DNA of 10,393 nucleotides from Elusimicrobiota bacterium (GCA_018830385.1 JAHJSO010000042.1:1-10393); one strand, 5' to 3'. Counted from the first letter of the stretch, positions 1-6,864 are shown. Translations and numbers: made by a program. The notes: generated by a model not told the origin, from the sequence alone.

Positions 1-309
1 AAGGAGCAGGTTCTCCCTTATCTCACCGTCAAGATTAAATTCATTACCGAATTCGTTTGTGTCAATCTTCCTTTTGTCTTTTGACAGGACATTGTATTTA
101 AATTCTTCAAGGCATCTGTCACAAACAAACGTTAATTCGCCGGACATAGCGGTTTTCAGCATTATGTCCGTGTCGCCGCTGATTTCAGCCATGAACGAAA
201 TTTCCAGCGGCGAATCCTGCCTGTGTCCGGTTTGTTCGCCGAGGGTGGCATCCCCGTATGTCCCCTCTATCCTCTTTTTCTTTTTTAATTCCTGTAAAGA
301 AATTTTCAT
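1..309 (-). CDS. yceD: YceD/DUF177 family protein, 3' end cut by window edge
   Basis: The visible 103 residues carry the DUF177 hallmarks. There is a CDRCLEEF motif at residues 63-70 with a CxxC pair (C63, C66), followed by an acidic stretch and LDGEIRENLLL at 93-103, where the family normally continues into a short C-terminal part that lies outside the window. E. coli YceD affects 23S rRNA accumulation, and the gene is commonly followed by rpmF (ribosomal protein L32) and plsX. Those would lie beyond base 1 here and cannot be seen. The start is the ATG at 309, because an in-frame stop lies five codons upstream (325-327). No strong Shine-Dalgarno is visible before it. A near-consensus sigma70 promoter sits about 35 bp upstream, so the gene is probably the first of its own transcription unit although ackA lies upstream in the same direction. 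Family assignment is firm; exact cellular role is inferred from the family. Confidence 0.85.
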   Translation of the reverse strand, partial: MKISLQELKKKKRIEGTYGDATLGEQTGHRQDSPLEISFMAEISGDTDIMLKTAMSGELTFVCDRCLEEFKYNVLSKDKRKIDTNEFGNEFNLDGEIRENLLL

Positions 310-343
310 ATTTAAAGACCGATGCTTACTTTCTTGTCCGCAT

Positions 344-373
344 ATTATAACAAACATAAAATTGCTTTGTCAA
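344..373 (-). promoter_or_regulatory. Near-consensus sigma70 promoter of yceD
   Basis: Read on the minus strand there is TTGACA at 373-368 and TATAAT at 349-344, separated by 18 bp. Both hexamers match the consensus exactly. The expected start of transcription is an A near 337, giving a leader of about 28 nt before the ATG at 309. The promoter lies between the ackA stop (433) and yceD, exactly where an independent promoter for a yceD-rpmF-plsX unit would be needed. That it is a promoter is an inference from sequence, but chance matches this good in the right place are unlikely. Confidence 0.85.
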
Positions 374-377
374 GTGT

Positions 378-428
378 AAATGCAAAAACTTGGTAAATGC
401 AAAAACATGGCAAATACAAAAAAACCGG
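378..428. repeat. Three tandem 17-bp imperfect repeats upstream of the yceD promoter
   Basis: On the plus strand the units are 378-394, 395-411 and 412-428. The first two share AAATGCAAAAAC and then differ at two of the last five bases. The third is more diverged (AAATACAAAAAAACCGG). In the direction of transcription each unit carries a T-tract, and the array ends 4 bp upstream of the -35 box. Its place fits an UP element or a regulator site, but the 17-bp period does not match one helical turn, so A-tract phasing is not obvious. The array begins 4 bp after the ackA stop codon. It may equally be slippage in a non-coding spacer. Confidence 0.6.
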
Positions 429-432
429 TGTG

Positions 433-1590
433 TTACAGAAATGGCATAACTTCACGGGCGATTATAAGTTCTTCATCGGTCGGGATTACCATAACCTTTG
501 TTGCGGAACCGCCTGCCGATATAACCCCTGAACTTACCGTACTGTTAAGAGCCCTGTCCAGGATTATACCCATTCCCTGTAAGTCGTCAAGGGATTTGCT
601 CCTGATTAAAGGGGATTTTTCCCCTATGCCCGCAGTAAAAACAATTGCGTCAACCTTTCCGAGGACGGCATAATAGGCGCCTATGTATTTCCGGACCCTG
701 TAGGTGAACATATCAATTGCAAGCTGAGCCCTTTCGTTACCTGCGGCGGCTTCGTCAATTAATGTCTTCATATCATTTGAAATCCCGGAAATGCCGTACA
801 GCCCGCTCTGTCCTGTAAGCAGGGTATTTATTTCGCTTAAAGTCAGTCCCTCGCTCGCCATAAGGTACGGGACTATCGCCGGGTCTATGTCGCCGCAGCG
901 CGTCCCCATTATAAGCCCTTCAAGCGGGGTGAAACCCATTGATGTGTCCACGACACAGCCCTTCTTTACCGCAGTTATACTGCAGCCGTTACCAAGGTGA
1001 CATGTAATTATATTGATGTCCGTCATCTCTTTGCCGAGTATTCCTGCTGCCGTCATTGATACATACCGGTGCGATATACCGTGAAATCCGAACCTGCGTA
1101 TAGTGTATTTTCTGTAAAGGTAATAAGGCAATGCGTAAAGATAAGAGTACCTCGGTATGGTGGAATGAAATGCCGTATCAAAGACTGCGATATTTTTTGC
1201 CCCGGGCAGGATTTTTTCAATCATCTCAATGCCTGACAGGTTATGCGGGTTGTGAAGAGGCGCCAGCTGGAAACATTTTTTTATTTCCTGTTTGACGGCG
1301 TCCGTTACCGGTACTGAATTGCGTAGTTTTTCGCCGCCATGCACGACCCTGTGGCCGACGGCAGTGATACTGCCTTTTTCAATATGTCCGAGAATATATT
1401 CAAGAGCCGTCTTGTGGTCGGGTATGTTGCATATTTCTTTGGATTCCGGCTCATCTGAACGGTATGACAGGACACAGGCGTCCTTTGAAGATATCCTTTC
1501 AACAGACCCCCGTGCTATACGGTTAAGGTCCCTGTCAAAAATGGAATATTTTATGGAAGAAGAACCGCAGTTTAAAACCAGTATTCTCAT
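433..1590 (-). CDS. ackA: Acetate kinase
   Basis: A 385-residue member of the acetate/propionate kinase family (ASKHA fold), which interconverts acetate plus ATP with acetyl phosphate plus ADP in the cytosol. Visible motifs are N-terminal LNCGSSSIKY (6-15), GHRVVHGGEK (79-88), VFDTAFHSTIP (136-146), RRFGFHGISH (165-174), the phosphate/nucleotide segment HLGNGCS (198-204), MGTRCGDIDP (228-237), TAGIGEKSP (319-327) and PTDEELIIARE (370-380). Residues matching the catalytic set of the Methanosarcina enzyme are present: N7, R81, H113, D138, H170, R231 and E373. Length is slightly below the usual 395-405. The ATG at 1590 aligns with the family start but has no clear Shine-Dalgarno; the ndk stop is only 16 nt upstream, so translational coupling is likely. 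No phosphotransacetylase gene is in the window, so the partner enzyme must be elsewhere. A butyrate or propionate kinase is less likely given the overall motif match. Confidence 0.96.
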   Translation of the reverse strand: MRILVLNCGSSSIKYSIFDRDLNRIARGSVERISSKDACVLSYRSDEPESKEICNIPDHKTALEYILGHIEKGSITAVGHRVVHGGEKLRNSVPVTDAVKQEIKKCFQLAPLHNPHNLSGIEMIEKILPGAKNIAVFDTAFHSTIPRYSYLYALPYYLYRKYTIRRFGFHGISHRYVSMTAAGILGKEMTDINIITCHLGNGCSITAVKKGCVVDTSMGFTPLEGLIMGTRCGDIDPAIVPYLMASEGLTLSEINTLLTGQSGLYGISGISNDMKTLIDEAAAGNERAQLAIDMFTYRVRKYIGAYYAVLGKVDAIVFTAGIGEKSPLIRSKSLDDLQGMGIILDRALNSTVSSGVISAGGSATKVMVIPTDEELIIAREVMPFL

Positions 1591-1606
1591 AAGTTAAATG
1601 TAGGGT

Positions 1607-2080
1607 TTATTTTTGTTTCCGGTATAGTTCCGAGGGGACCGCCAGTTCCCAGTCGTGTTCGTCGTAGTTGATTAATTCGCTCATACTGAAGAAAAACTCT
1701 ATTTCCCTCACTGCATTTTCAACTGAGTCGGCGGCGTGTACCAGATTACGCGTGCCGTCCGTCCCGTACAGTTTCCTGAGAGTACCTGGTTCTGCGCTCT
1801 TTGAGTGGGTGGAGCCGATTATTTTCCTGACGCGCCTGACGGCGTTTTCGCCCTCCCACACGCTCACTATAAGGGGGCCTGTCAGTATGAACTCTACAAG
1901 GGGGACGAAGAAATCCCTGTCCTTGTGAATAGAGTAAAAATTTTCAACCAGGGGGCGGGCCGGCCTGAACATTTTCATTGCAATAAGTTTCAACCCGTCC
2001 GTTTCAAGCCGGTCAATTATTTTTCCGGCCACCTTTTTTCCGATACCGTCCGGTTTGATTACAAGGCATGTTTTTTCCAT
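1607..2080 (-). CDS. ndk: Nucleoside diphosphate kinase
   Basis: A 157-residue NDK that transfers the gamma phosphate of NTPs to NDPs through a phosphohistidine. Counting from the ATG at 2080, the sequence begins MEKTCLVIKPDG, the usual family start. All the expected residues are seen: K9, Y49, R85, T91, R102, N112 and the active-site H115 in NLVHAADS. The reading frame is open further upstream to a GTG at 2119 and an ATG at 2101, but those extra residues (MRHPITMEDTDKK) have no family counterpart. A GGAGG at 2099-2095 lies 14 nt before the ATG at 2080, rather far but the only good ribosome site. The chain carries about 20 residues beyond the usual end after FFFSMSELI; this tail (NYDEHDWELAVPSELY) resembles extensions known in some longer NDKs. 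It lies between icd (51 nt gap) and ackA (16 nt gap), so it is probably co-transcribed. Confidence 0.95.
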   Translation of the reverse strand: MEKTCLVIKPDGIGKKVAGKIIDRLETDGLKLIAMKMFRPARPLVENFYSIHKDRDFFVPLVEFILTGPLIVSVWEGENAVRRVRKIIGSTHSKSAEPGTLRKLYGTDGTRNLVHAADSVENAVREIEFFFSMSELINYDEHDWELAVPSELYRKQK

Positions 2081-2131
2081 TTTTTTGTCAGTATCCTCCA
2101 TAGTGATTGGATGTCGCACAGGGCGTTCGCG

Positions 2132-3187
2132 TTATTTTAGTTTTGATATTATAGCGTCTGCGGTTTCCGACATCTTTGCCGTTCCCCCAAGGTCATAGGT
2201 AAGGTGTTTGCCTTCCCGAATCACTGCGGCTACCGCATTCTCCAGTGATTGTGCGGTCTGCGTTTCGCCTATGTGTTCAAGCATAAGTTCGGCCGACAAT
2301 ACCATCGCAATAGGGTTCACCTTGTTTTGTCCAGTATATTTCGGGGCGGAGCCGTGGACCGCTTCAAAAACCGCGATACCGTCTCCGATGTTCGCCCCGG
2401 GAGCAACACCAAGCCCTCCGACCAGGCCGGCGCAAAGGTCCGACAGGATGTCCCCGTAGAGGTTCGGCAGGACGAGCACGTCGTAAAGGTGCGGTTTCTG
2501 GACGAGTTGCATGCACATGTTGTCAACGAGTTTTTCTTCGTATTCAATTTTGGGGTAGTCCTTTGCTACACCCCTGCCCGCATCAAAGAAAAGCCCGTCG
2601 GTAAATTTCATAATGTTCGCCTTGGTGACGGACGTAACCTTCCTGCGGCCGTGCCGGACGGCGTATTCAAAAGCGAACCGGACTATTCTTTCGGATGCCT
2701 GTTTTGAAATCGGCTTTATTGATATGGCGCTGCCCTTCCTTATTTTTCCTCCGGAGAGGGCTATGATTTTTTCAGCCCCTTCGCTTCCCGGTTCAAATTC
2801 AATGCCAGCGTAGAGGTCTTCGGTATTTTCACGGACTATTATTATGTCAACATCCGTATATTTTGAAACAATACCCCGGTAGATTTTACACGGCCTGAGG
2901 CATGCAAAAAGATTGAGTTCCTGTCTTATTGAAACGTTTACCGAGCGGAAGCCCGTCCCGATGGGAGTGGTGATCGGCCCCTTTAGCGCAACCTTATTTT
3001 TTCGGATTGAGTCCAGCGTTTCTTTGGGAAGCGGAGTGCCGTATTCTTTCAGCGCTGTTTCTCCGGCGGGCATGATTTCCCAGTCAATGTTCAGCCCGGC
3101 AGCGGAGAGTATCCTTTTGACGCAGTCGGTTATTTCCGGGCCTGTCCCGTCACCGGGTATCAGCGTGATTGTGTGTTTTTGATTCAT
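2132..3187 (-). CDS. icd: Isocitrate dehydrogenase, short bacterial type
   Basis: A 351-residue beta-decarboxylating dehydrogenase of the isocitrate/isopropylmalate family, which oxidises isocitrate to 2-oxoglutarate in the TCA cycle. It begins [13 protein letters not shown], followed by the substrate loop [13 protein letters not shown] (81-93; S82, N84 and R88 match E. coli S113, N115 and R119), CLRP with R98, and [12 protein letters not shown] (119-130; R119 and Y126). Also seen are K189 before NIMKF, D223, and LYGDILSD with D246 and D250. The S-N pattern of the loop favours isocitrate over 3-isopropylmalate. At the coenzyme site HGSAPKYTG has K283 and Y284, as in NADP-dependent enzymes, and Y331 matches E. 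coli Y391, but the position of R395 is G335. NADP use is therefore suggested, not certain. The chain is shorter than E. coli Icd (416). The ATG at 3187 has a good AGGAG (3200-3196) 8 nt upstream. Confidence 0.9.
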   Translation of the reverse strand: MNQKHTITLIPGDGTGPEITDCVKRILSAAGLNIDWEIMPAGETALKEYGTPLPKETLDSIRKNKVALKGPITTPIGTGFRSVNVSIRQELNLFACLRPCKIYRGIVSKYTDVDIIIVRENTEDLYAGIEFEPGSEGAEKIIALSGGKIRKGSAISIKPISKQASERIVRFAFEYAVRHGRRKVTSVTKANIMKFTDGLFFDAGRGVAKDYPKIEYEEKLVDNMCMQLVQKPHLYDVLVLPNLYGDILSDLCAGLVGGLGVAPGANIGDGIAVFEAVHGSAPKYTGQNKVNPIAMVLSAELMLEHIGETQTAQSLENAVAAVIREGKHLTYDLGGTAKMSETADAIISKLK

Positions 3188-3200
3188 TTTGTATTCTCCT
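3188..3200 (-). promoter_or_regulatory. Ribosome binding site of icd
   Basis: AGGAGAA is read on the minus strand from 3200. The AGGAG core ends 8 nt before the ATG at 3187. It is one of the strongest Shine-Dalgarno sequences in the window and fixes the icd start. Confidence 0.8.
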
Positions 3201-3218
3201 AGTTCCGGGCGAGCACAT

Positions 3219-3270
3219 CCATCTTGCGGCGCTTTCCTGTTGTCTCAGACCCATCTTGCGGCGCCTTACT
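3219..3270. repeat. Pair of 20-bp direct repeats with a palindrome between, upstream of icd
   Basis: On the plus strand the copies are 3219-3238 and 3251-3270. They share the exact 14-mer CCATCTTGCGGCGC and agree at 18 of 20 positions. They are 32 bp apart start to start, close to three helical turns. The 12-bp spacer contains the palindrome GTCTCAGAC (3242-3250). The pair lies between the stop of the upstream glycosyltransferase gene (3288) and the icd ribosome site (3200), where a regulator-binding region could be. I do not recognise the motif, see no other copy of the 14-mer in the window, and see no convincing -35/-10 pair around it. A fragment of a genome-dispersed repeat is an alternative. 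Confidence 0.6.
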
Positions 3271-3287
3271 TAATCCCGCCACCGGTT

Positions 3288-4472
3288 TTACCGCAGCGAA
3301 TATTTAAGCAATTGTTTTATGTAAAGGTCTCCCTGTTGCCGGACCATATAATCAATGTCAAATGTCTCGTCAATGGAATCCCTGGCAGTTTCCCCGATTT
3401 TCCGGCTTAGAACGGGGTCCTTCAGCAGGGTTATTACTCTTTCGGAAAGTTTATTTATATCCTTCGGTTCTGCAAGGAAACCGGTCTCGCCGTCCTGCAC
3501 TATGTCAACAAGCCCGTCAACCCCGTAAACCACGACGGGCTTTGCAAGGCACATCGCCTCAACGGCCGCCCTGGGGAGCCCCTCCCAGAGTGACGTTAAT
3601 ACGAACACGTCCGTAATTGAAAGGATACGGCTGATGTCTTTCCTCCAGTTTAGAAGGAGGACGTTCTGTTTTATGCCCGCCTCGGATATCATATTTTCAA
3701 TCAGGGGCCTTTGTTCACCGTCCCCGACTATAAGGAATTTCGTGCCCGGGACACGTTTCAGGATAATTGAAGCCGCAGTTACGAAGTCAGCCAGATTCTT
3801 TTGCGGCTTAAACGGGCCTATTGTTGTTACGGTTTTCTCCCCTCCGGCGATTCCGATTTCGTTCCTTACGGAGTTCTTTTCATCCTCCGCCAGTTTCGTT
3901 TTCCTGTAATCGGAAAGCCGTATCCCGCTGCGGACAAGGACGTACTTTTTTTCATCCCCTATTTTATTTTTGACGGCCGTGTTAACATTGCTTCTGGAAA
4001 CGGCTACAAGGACGTCGCTTACGGTCGCAGTCCATTTTTCAGCTGTCAGGAATAACGTTCTTGTAAGTTTTTTCTGGTAGTCGTTGAACCCGAAGCCATG
4101 GAAGGTGTGGATTATAATTTTTATGCCTGCAAAATGCGCCGCCCACCTGCCGATGATTCCCGCTTTTGAAGAGTGGGTATGGACTATGTCGGGTTTTTCC
4201 CTCTTCAATATAAGATATATTTGTACCAGGGCGGATATATCCCTCAGGGGGCTTACCTGCCTTACGAGGTTCCGGATGAAGAATAATTTTATGCCCGGTA
4301 TCATCCTTTTCGCTTCGTCGTCAAGGATACCGCCGGTGCCGGCCAGGAGTAGCGGTTCAAACAAAAGCGGGTCCAGGTGCGAGACGGTATAGAGTGTGTT
4401 CTGCTGCGCCCCGCCGAGTTCCAGCATTGTTATTATGTGGGCTACCTTTATTTTTTTTGTTTCCGGTGACAT
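3288..4472 (-). CDS. GT4-family glycosyltransferase
   Basis: A 394-residue retaining glycosyltransferase of family GT4 (GT-B fold, two Rossmann-like domains), acting in the cytosol or at the inner membrane face and using a nucleotide-sugar donor. The N-terminal acceptor domain has the ELGGAQ loop (18-23), HTHSSKAG (98-105) and HTFHGFGF (122-129), which contains the likely catalytic His. The C-terminal donor domain has GPFKPQKN (219-226), VGDGEQRP (249-256) and the EX7E motif in WEGLPRAAVEAM (E297, E305). Length is normal. The start at 4472 has GGAAG (4485-4481) 8 nt upstream, and the preceding gene ends 23 nt away. It is the last gene of the glycan cluster; the 100-bp repeat-bearing gap before icd follows. 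Sugar and linkage cannot be predicted. Confidence 0.9.
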   Translation of the reverse strand: MSPETKKIKVAHIITMLELGGAQQNTLYTVSHLDPLLFEPLLLAGTGGILDDEAKRMIPGIKLFFIRNLVRQVSPLRDISALVQIYLILKREKPDIVHTHSSKAGIIGRWAAHFAGIKIIIHTFHGFGFNDYQKKLTRTLFLTAEKWTATVSDVLVAVSRSNVNTAVKNKIGDEKKYVLVRSGIRLSDYRKTKLAEDEKNSVRNEIGIAGGEKTVTTIGPFKPQKNLADFVTAASIILKRVPGTKFLIVGDGEQRPLIENMISEAGIKQNVLLLNWRKDISRILSITDVFVLTSLWEGLPRAAVEAMCLAKPVVVYGVDGLVDIVQDGETGFLAEPKDINKLSERVITLLKDPVLSRKIGETARDSIDETFDIDYMVRQQGDLYIKQLLKYSLR

Positions 4473-4495
4473 ATATTTTTCTTCCGTTTTTATTG

Positions 4496-5800
4496 TCAGG
4501 CGCCTTTAATTTTTTCGACAACGGTTTTGGAGTCCAGTATTGATTCCTCAATGTACGAGTATTTCCACCCGCCGAAACGCCCGATTGAATATATTCCGTT
4601 TTTATTCAGAAAAGAGTGAATTTCCCTGACGGCGGCTGTCCTGTTCCGGTCATAGATTATGTATGCATATGGCATCGGCAGGATATTGGTTATCCCGGGG
4701 CTTTTATCCCGCTTTGCTATTCCGCACGCCATCAATTGTCGCTGTAGGGCGCTCGCTGTCCTGTACGGGTCCGGTTTTTCTCCGGGAGTGTGCGATACCT
4801 CAACATAAAGAGATGCCTTGCCGGCAGGCGCCATGAATTTTGAAAAGTTGTGGTAAAACCCCGCCCTGTAAAACATGAATTTTTTTTCAGGGAAGTAAAC
4901 CCAGTGTTTTGAGTCGTTTATATCCGTTGCGTCATACCCTAAGTTAAAACACATCACCGAGTTCCACCGGAGTTTTTCTCCGAAGGCCTTCATTTTTTGC
5001 GGGACATTTTCAATAATGTTTAAAAGTTCCGGCAGAGGCATTGTGGATATTATATTCTTATACGTAAAGGCGCCTTTTGTTGAAGTTATCCTTTTTTTCT
5101 TCATGTCTATTTTTATTGCCGGCGTATTCAGCAGCGGCGACCGTATCCTTTCAAGCAATGCGTCAATAAGCGACTGTATTCCGCCTTTTACCGGATAGTA
5201 AAACGATGCGTTGTAACCGTACTGTTTTGTCTGCATGGTGAATGCCCCGAGTATCGTTTCTTCAAGGGTCGGGTTCGGCACAAAGGAAGCGACCCACTCG
5301 TCGGTAAGTTCCGATTCATCCACTGTCCAGAGTTTCCTGTTATACGGAAAGAAGAAGTGTTTTGCGAAGCCCATGCCGAATGTCTTAATCGTCCAGTCCC
5401 TGAAAGACAATACCCCGCCGGATGCCGCCGGCCGCCGCCCGGACTGCTGCCTGATTTTTGCCTCTATCAACCCGGACAGGCAGTCCGCAATAACCTTGTG
5501 CGGAAGGCCGTAAAGATTCGCCTGAAAAGGGTAGCGGGTGTATGTGTCGTGTGAGAATATCCAGGCGTCCCGCTTGATTTTTTTGATGTTACAACGCAGG
5601 AGATTAAATATTAGGCGTTTTGTATAGGGGTTCCTCAGGTGCAGGAGGTGCCCCGTGTAATCAAATGTGTAACCGCCAGCGCGGACTGACCTGCACAGGC
5701 CGCCCGCCGAACCTTCCTTTTCAAGTATAATGCAGTCGTCCGCCATGTGGTAGGCAGCAGAAAGGCCGGTAATGCCCGCTCCTATTATTATGTTTTTCAT
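4496..5800 (-). CDS. FAD-dependent oxidoreductase, UDP-galactopyranose mutase/amine-oxidase-like
   Basis: A 434-residue flavoprotein. The N-terminus KNIIIGAGITGLSAAY (2-17) is a dinucleotide-binding GxGxxG (G7, G9, G12) with E27 at the end of the second strand for the FAD ribose, followed by AGGLCRS (32-38). The segment FPYNRKLWTVDESELTDEW (151-169) and the C-terminal IGRFGGWKYSYIEESILD (406-423) recall UDP-galactopyranose mutases and related polysaccharide-cluster flavoproteins. YPVKGGIQSLIDAL (202-215) is typical of the protoporphyrinogen oxidase/amine oxidase fold. It could be a sugar mutase or another flavin enzyme of glycan synthesis; I cannot choose. The frame is open upstream to 5965, but that extension lies wholly inside the preceding gene. 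The ATG at 5800 overlaps the upstream TGA as ATGA, so coupled translation is expected. A G/A/R/P-rich loop (residues 119-131) coincides with a very GC-rich stretch. Confidence 0.82.
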   Translation of the reverse strand: MKNIIIGAGITGLSAAYHMADDCIILEKEGSAGGLCRSVRAGGYTFDYTGHLLHLRNPYTKRLIFNLLRCNIKKIKRDAWIFSHDTYTRYPFQANLYGLPHKVIADCLSGLIEAKIRQQSGRRPAASGGVLSFRDWTIKTFGMGFAKHFFFPYNRKLWTVDESELTDEWVASFVPNPTLEETILGAFTMQTKQYGYNASFYYPVKGGIQSLIDALLERIRSPLLNTPAIKIDMKKKRITSTKGAFTYKNIISTMPLPELLNIIENVPQKMKAFGEKLRWNSVMCFNLGYDATDINDSKHWVYFPEKKFMFYRAGFYHNFSKFMAPAGKASLYVEVSHTPGEKPDPYRTASALQRQLMACGIAKRDKSPGITNILPMPYAYIIYDRNRTAAVREIHSFLNKNGIYSIGRFGGWKYSYIEESILDSKTVVEKIKGA

Positions 5801-6813
5801 GTCTGTATTTTTGAAAGCATCACTGCGATTAAAACTGCAACAAGCACCGAACAGGCGTATATGGCTACTGCGGTATAAAACTGCACGACCGTTACTATGA
5901 ATGCGAGGAAAGAAAGTAGCATCCCCGCCGCATAAACATAGAGGAGTATTTTTTTTCTTGGCCACCCGCCTTTTTCAAGCCTGAGCGGGAAGTGGTCCTT
6001 ACTGCCGACAAACGGCGATATGCCCCTCTTCCACCTGAAATACATTACAAGCAGTGTGTCGTATATGGGTATGGCGAGTATGAGCATAGGTGCAAACAGT
6101 CCCATGTCGTTTATGGTGGTATAACTGGTCCCGAGTGATACGGACGCAAGGATAAAACCGATAAATAAACTGCCGGTGTCACCCATAAATATTTTGAATT
6201 TTTTGCTGAGGTTGTAAGGCAAAAACCCGAGACATCCGCCTGCAAGCGCGACGCTTGCAAAGTTTACGTACAACTTCTCTTCAACGGGCAAGCCGATGAG
6301 GAAAAACCCCATAGCGGCGATAAAAGCGGCCCCGCCGGAGAGCCCGTCCATTATGTCTATTATGTTGAAGGCGTTCGTTACGCCGACGACCCACAGGATA
6401 GTGATGCAGATGGCGAACCAATCCGGGCGCAAAAATTCAAGGTGTATGCCGTAGAAGATCAGCAGGATACCCGCGGCGACCTGGATTAAAAACTTGAATT
6501 TGAAATGCAGCCCTTTCAGTTTAATGTCGTCAATTATACCGAGGATGCATATTATAAAACTTCCCAGGAAAATACCTCTCAGCGACCTGAGTGTCCCCGT
6601 GGGGAAGTCAGTAAAAATCCTGATAACCGAGAGCGAAACCCAGAAAGAGACGGCTATGGCCAGTCCGCCGAGGTACGGCACCGGCGCCTTGTGGGTTTTT
6701 ATTATGGAGTGCGGGACGTCCATTATGCCGAGTTTTAAAGCAATTTTTCTCATAACGGGAACAATCGCTATGGAAACCAGAAATGATAAAACAAAGCAAA
6801 TCAGTAAGTACAT
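5797..6813 (-). CDS. WecA/MraY-type polyprenyl-phosphate sugar-1-phosphate transferase
   Basis: A 338-residue integral membrane enzyme of the PNPT superfamily, which moves a sugar 1-phosphate (often GlcNAc-1-P) from UDP-sugar to undecaprenyl phosphate and so primes a lipid-linked glycan. About ten hydrophobic segments are visible. Family motifs run in order: HKAPVPYLGG (41-50), IIDDIK with D95 and D96, NAFNIIDIMDGLSGG (147-161; D153, D156), MGDTGS (210-215) and IPIYDT (248-253). WecA's histidine-rich HxHH segment is replaced by KDHFPLRLEKGG (272-282 region, H274), so it is WecA-like but of a variant branch with uncertain sugar. The ATG at 6813 has AAGGA (6828-6824) 10 nt upstream. Its stop overlaps the next gene by 4 bp. 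It is probably the priming step for the surrounding glycosyltransferases. Confidence 0.9.
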   Translation of the reverse strand: MYLLICFVLSFLVSIAIVPVMRKIALKLGIMDVPHSIIKTHKAPVPYLGGLAIAVSFWVSLSVIRIFTDFPTGTLRSLRGIFLGSFIICILGIIDDIKLKGLHFKFKFLIQVAAGILLIFYGIHLEFLRPDWFAICITILWVVGVTNAFNIIDIMDGLSGGAAFIAAMGFFLIGLPVEEKLYVNFASVALAGGCLGFLPYNLSKKFKIFMGDTGSLFIGFILASVSLGTSYTTINDMGLFAPMLILAIPIYDTLLVMYFRWKRGISPFVGSKDHFPLRLEKGGWPRKKILLYVYAAGMLLSFLAFIVTVVQFYTAVAIYACSVLVAVLIAVMLSKIQT

Positions 6814-6864
6814 TTATCGTTATTCCTTTAACGTCTGCCGAAGGCCCGGGGACGGGATTTATCG

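Noticed and set aside
420..435. Intrinsic terminator after ackA
   Set aside because: A T-run follows the stop in the transcribed sense, but only a 6-bp self-complementary ACCGGT precedes it, with no hairpin able to form.
2148..2153. TATAAT on the minus strand near the end of icd, as a promoter for ndk
   Set aside because: The hexamer is perfect, but no -35-like sequence is found 16-18 bp upstream, and it is inside coding sequence.
2249..2707. Plus-strand 152-codon reading frame opposite icd, and similar long plus-strand frames elsewhere
   Set aside because: They are antisense to well-recognised genes, resemble no family I know, and mirror the codon pattern of the real gene.
3150..3254. 34-codon minus-strand reading frame through the direct repeats, as a leader peptide for icd
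   Set aside because: It has no ribosome binding site, runs past the icd start in another frame, and shows no attenuation-type codon pattern.
3219..3270. CRISPR-like repeat pair
   Set aside because: There are only two copies, the spacer is 12 bp, and no cas genes are present.
5801..5965. Upstream extension of the flavoprotein reading frame by 55 codons
   Set aside because: It lies entirely inside the 3' end of the priming-transferase gene in another frame, and the FAD-binding motif begins right after the ATG at 5800, which forms an ATGA junction.
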